Notes under the pieces: model-generated
The model's database searches: none
The model's input: only the letters and a program-made list of their open reading frames with translations
Told to the model about the DNA's origin: nothing
Shown here: positions 5,517 to 7,117 of the stretch, piece by piece
Numbering within the stretch: position 1 is the first letter of the stretch
How the letters are laid out: each line of letters opens with the position of its first letter
Assembly (NCBI GenBank): GCA_902783235.1
Contig: CACZQG010000153.1
Span: 1 to 7,117 of the forward strand
Length of the DNA: 7,117 bases
Direction: 5' to 3'
DNA from: an uncultured Ruminococcus sp.
GTDB taxonomy: Bacteria; Bacillota; Clostridia; Oscillospirales; Ruminococcaceae
Made by a program: the position numbers and the translations under genes

Positions 5517-5557
5517 AAGGCAGCCCCCACACCATTCACGGTATGGGGGCTGCCTTT
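5517..5557. terminator. Strong hairpin terminator between the convergent antiporter and PocR-MCP genes
   Basis: AAGGCAGCCCCCA (5517-5529) pairs perfectly with TGGGGGCTGCCTT (5544-5556). After one C-A mismatch the stem continues as ACC/GGT around an ATTCAC loop. The T tail is short (TTTATC on +, TTAAAT on -), but the very GC-rich stem and position support bidirectional termination. Confidence 0.75.
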
Positions 5558-5573
5558 ATCGTTCTGTATTTCT

Positions 5574-5637
5574 TTATCACCTATGCTGTGTGCAAAAGCC
5601 TTTTACACACGACAGTGCGTGATAAAATGCACAGCAT
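5574..5637. other. Interlocking inverted repeats in convergent intergenic DNA
   Basis: Three pairings compete or interlock: TTATCAC (5574-5580) with GTGATAA (5619-5625); ATGCTGTG (5583-5590) with CACAGCAT (5630-5637); and GTGTG-c-AAAA (5588-5597) with TTTT-a-CACAC (5601-5610). The first two together form a pseudoknot topology. On the - strand this lies 29 nt past the stop of the PocR-MCP gene. The function is unknown; it may be a 3' UTR structure or a small element. Confidence 0.4.
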
Positions 5638-5666
5638 TAAATAGCTGCTCGCTATGAAGCAATACC

Positions 5667-6653
5667 TCAAAGCTCGGGAATATCAGATGAAGATGAATCC
5701 GAGCCTGACATGATAGAATTGATTATCATGGAGAACTTATTGATATTGGATACACAATCACTGATAAGTCTTTCGGTATTTCTTATCTGAGTATCTATCT
5801 GAGTTGTGGAACGGCTGATGGATATCATAGCATCCTCTATCTTATCGGCAGATTCCTTACTCTTGTCAGCCAGGTCTCTGATCTCCTGAGTGATAACACC
5901 GAAGCTCTTGCCGTATTCCTTGGCACGGGCAGCCTCGATATATGCATTAAAGCCCAGGATCCTTGTATTAAGGGCAACGTCCTGAATGACCTTGATAGTC
6001 TCCTTGGATGAATTTACATCTGATACTGACTGAGTAGCAATGCTTTCCAGCTGCTTGAACTCATCGCTCAGCTTCTCCATAGCACTGGAGTTGGCAGCGA
6101 CCAGATTTTCAGCCTCTGAAAGCTTTGCAACCATGTTTGCGGTATTGCCGCCTGAAATGCTGTCATCAGTGCTGAGAAGCTTGACCTGCTCTGCCTGAGC
6201 CTTCTGGGATATGATCTTTGATATAGCCTCAGCAAGGGCTGCATGGGCTCTGAGAGTGATCTCGGGTATGATCTTTAAAGATGAAGCCATCATGGTGTAT
6301 TCACTCTTGGTCATGCCGATTTCCGAAGCATAGCTCTGGCTTGATGCATCCGAAGGCTCCTCTGTAAGAGCCTGTCCCGAATAAAAATGTCCCAAAGGCT
6401 TTCCACCAAGCATGATAGGAGCATCAATAACTGCGATACCTGCGCTGAATACCAGTACAGAGTTGCCGCCTGTGGATGCCTTGATAAGCTTTTTGAATGA
6501 ATCGGGCATCTTACTTCCCGATACGACAGGTCTGCCGCTTCCATCCGTTATAAAGCACTCCATGCCTGTAGAATCGGAATAGCTTTCCTGTAGATCCCTG
6601 AGTGTCAATGTGTCAACAAGATCCGTCAATTTGTAATCCTTAAATTCGATCAT
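5667..6653 (-). CDS. Soluble PocR-like sensor / methyl-accepting signalling protein
   Basis: A 328-residue protein with no membrane segment. Residues about 8-148 resemble the PocR ligand-binding domain: LTLRDLQESYSDSTGMECFITDGSGRPV, then AGIAVIDAPIMLGGKPLGHFYSGQAL at 71-96. The usual PocR cysteines are missing: FSAGI stands where CHAGL is normal, and the segment before it is short. Residues about 155-312 form a coiled coil with an MCP-type signalling tip, NTRILGFNAYIEAARAKEYGKSFGVITQEIRDLADKS at 229-265, close to the canonical ALNAAIEAARAGE tip. MCP tips bind CheW and CheA. The hairpin arms are short and the tail is Ser-rich. The start is fixed by AAAGGTGA 6 nt before the ATG. No other che gene is in the window, so chemotaxis versus another kinase pathway is open. 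Confidence 0.85.
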   Translation of the reverse strand: MIEFKDYKLTDLVDTLTLRDLQESYSDSTGMECFITDGSGRPVVSGSKMPDSFKKLIKASTGGNSVLVFSAGIAVIDAPIMLGGKPLGHFYSGQALTEEPSDASSQSYASEIGMTKSEYTMMASSLKIIPEITLRAHAALAEAISKIISQKAQAEQVKLLSTDDSISGGNTANMVAKLSEAENLVAANSSAMEKLSDEFKQLESIATQSVSDVNSSKETIKVIQDVALNTRILGFNAYIEAARAKEYGKSFGVITQEIRDLADKSKESADKIEDAMISISRSTTQIDTQIRNTERLISDCVSNINKFSMIINSIMSGSDSSSSDIPEL

Positions 6654-6686
6654 GACAAGTCACCTTTCTGCCGTCGGTAAATTTTT

Positions 6687-6692
6687 ATTATA
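6687..6692 (-). promoter_or_regulatory. Possible proximal -10 for the PocR-MCP gene
   Basis: TATAAT (- strand, 6692-6687) lies 33 nt upstream of the ATG, in very AT-rich DNA. No good -35 is seen at 16-18 bp spacing, so this is a weaker candidate than the distal promoter at 6967-6995. Confidence 0.3.
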
Positions 6693-6750
6693 GTTTTTAA
6701 ATTTGTTTGCAGAATAAACAGAAGTAACCACGGCGAAAAAATTATTTTTT

Positions 6751-6850
6751 AGGCAATACCACACAAATATCATGTATCAGATACGATCCTCCATTATCCG
6801 GAACAAGACCGTACAGACCGATACAAAGAGTCTTTAAACGGTGCTGCCTT
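6751..6850 (-). repeat. Family 2-like element in the PocR-MCP leader
   Basis: Read on the - strand, this 100-bp block begins AAGGCAGCACCGTTTAAAGA and ends TATTTGTGTGGTATTGCCTA. The right end matches the antiporter element's right terminus at 17 of 20 positions; the left end, inverted, matches it at 15 of 20. The interior is different and shorter, with an 11-bp palindrome GTATCAGATAC (6774-6784). As with the antiporter, it lies in the leader in sense orientation. Confidence 0.5.
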
Positions 6851-6924
6851 TATTTCATATCCCGTTCTATTCCTTTAGAACGAGATCTGAACTGCTTGAT
6901 CTGCGTTGAGTTGATTTTAGTCAT
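6850..6924 (-). CDS. Possible 24-residue leader peptide (low confidence)
   Basis: In the predicted leader of the PocR-MCP gene, an ATG at 6924 opens a frame of 24 codons, MTKINSTQIKQ...GIERDMK, ending in TAA right at the border of the family 2-like block. The residue mix is hydrophilic and basic. The only ribosome-site-like stretch is GTGATG 7 nt upstream, which is weak. It could be a leader peptide, a decayed gene start, or chance; I do not recognise a family. Confidence 0.2.
   Translation of the reverse strand: MTKINSTQIKQFRSRSKGIERDMK
6863..6882. other. 20-bp inverted repeat in the PocR-MCP leader
   Basis: CGTTCTA (6863-6869) and TAGAACG (6876-6882) are perfect complements around a 6-base centre. 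It has no T tail. It could be an operator or an RNA hairpin and overlaps the possible leader peptide. Confidence 0.35.
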
Positions 6925-6966
6925 GTGCATACATCACAAAAATAATCAATTAGTTCCATATTTATT

Positions 6967-6995
6967 ATTTTATTCTATTTTGAGCAATTTGTCAA
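6967..6995 (-). promoter_or_regulatory. Strong distal promoter reading toward the PocR-MCP gene
   Basis: On the - strand, TTGACA (6995-6990), a 17-bp spacer and TAAAAT (6972-6967) form a near-consensus sigma-A promoter. Transcription from about 6960 would give a leader of roughly 305 nt carrying the possible mini-frame, the inverted repeat and the family 2-like block. Confidence 0.65.
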
Positions 6996-7057
6996 TAGCT
7001 AATAAAATTTTGATTTAAAATTTTTTGAACATTTTTCGTGCAATTTACTTAAATTGC

Positions 7058-7086
7058 TTGACTTATTCAAAAAAAAGCTGTATAAT
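7058..7086 (+). promoter_or_regulatory. Strong promoter for a gene to the right of the window
   Basis: TTGACT (7058-7063), a 17-bp spacer and a perfect TATAAT (7081-7086) point rightward. Transcription would start near 7093. The first transcribed bases (AATAAAGGC region) resemble the bases following the antiporter's -10. The target gene is not visible. Confidence 0.75.
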
Positions 7087-7117
7087 GCTAATAAAGGCTT
7101 TTCAGTTTCTTCGGGGC

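Noticed and set aside
1..7117. CRISPR arrays, tRNA/rRNA genes, insertion sequences, toxin-antitoxin or phage defence genes
   Set aside because: No regularly spaced repeats, no cloverleaf or rRNA sequence and no transposase or defence motifs were seen on either strand.

Overview
The window looks like chromosomal DNA of a low-to-moderate GC Gram-positive anaerobe of the class Clostridia. The best guess is a Ruminococcus-like member of the Oscillospiraceae; this is inference from protein style, strong AGGAG ribosome sites, sigma-A promoters of the TTGACA/TATAAT type and AT-rich intergenic DNA. No phage, transposase, CRISPR, tRNA or rRNA is seen.

Layout, left to right. The last 29 codons of an unidentified + strand gene end at a clean terminator. 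A - strand gene follows (187-1299) for a membrane-anchored VanY-like M15 peptidase whose zinc/catalytic residues look degenerate. Divergent from it is mscL (1548-1946), with a consensus promoter and a short leader that can fold into a pseudoknot ending directly at the Shine-Dalgarno. Two - strand genes then form a tight pair: a DtxR/MntR-type metalloregulator (3148-3528) followed 5 nt later by an orphan membrane sensor with a dCache-like extracellular domain and no output domain (2219-3142). Divergent from the pair is a CPA2-type cation:proton antiporter (4063-5388), preceded by a leader of about 340 nt. A - strand gene for a soluble PocR-like/methyl-accepting signalling protein (5667-6653) follows, again with a long leader, and the window closes with a strong + strand promoter for a gene outside it.

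Two families of short dispersed repeats run through the intergenic DNA. Family 1 (144-167, 2082-2180, 5393-5489) sits only between convergent genes, with its GGTCGC end facing the nearest stop codon. Family 2 carries the end sequence TTTGTGCGGTATTGCCTTAA. It lies in the 3' region of mscL (1953-1972), fills the antiporter leader with inverted termini (3720-4033), and recurs in the leader of the chemoreceptor-like gene (6751-6850).

Functionally, mscL (hypo-osmotic relief) and the antiporter (Na+/K+ and pH homeostasis) both serve ion balance. The regulator/sensor pair and the PocR-MCP protein are sensory. No shared pathway can be proved from the window. The most interesting parts are the structured mscL leader, the repeat-bearing leaders, the output-less sensor paired with a metalloregulator, and the probable pseudo-peptidase.
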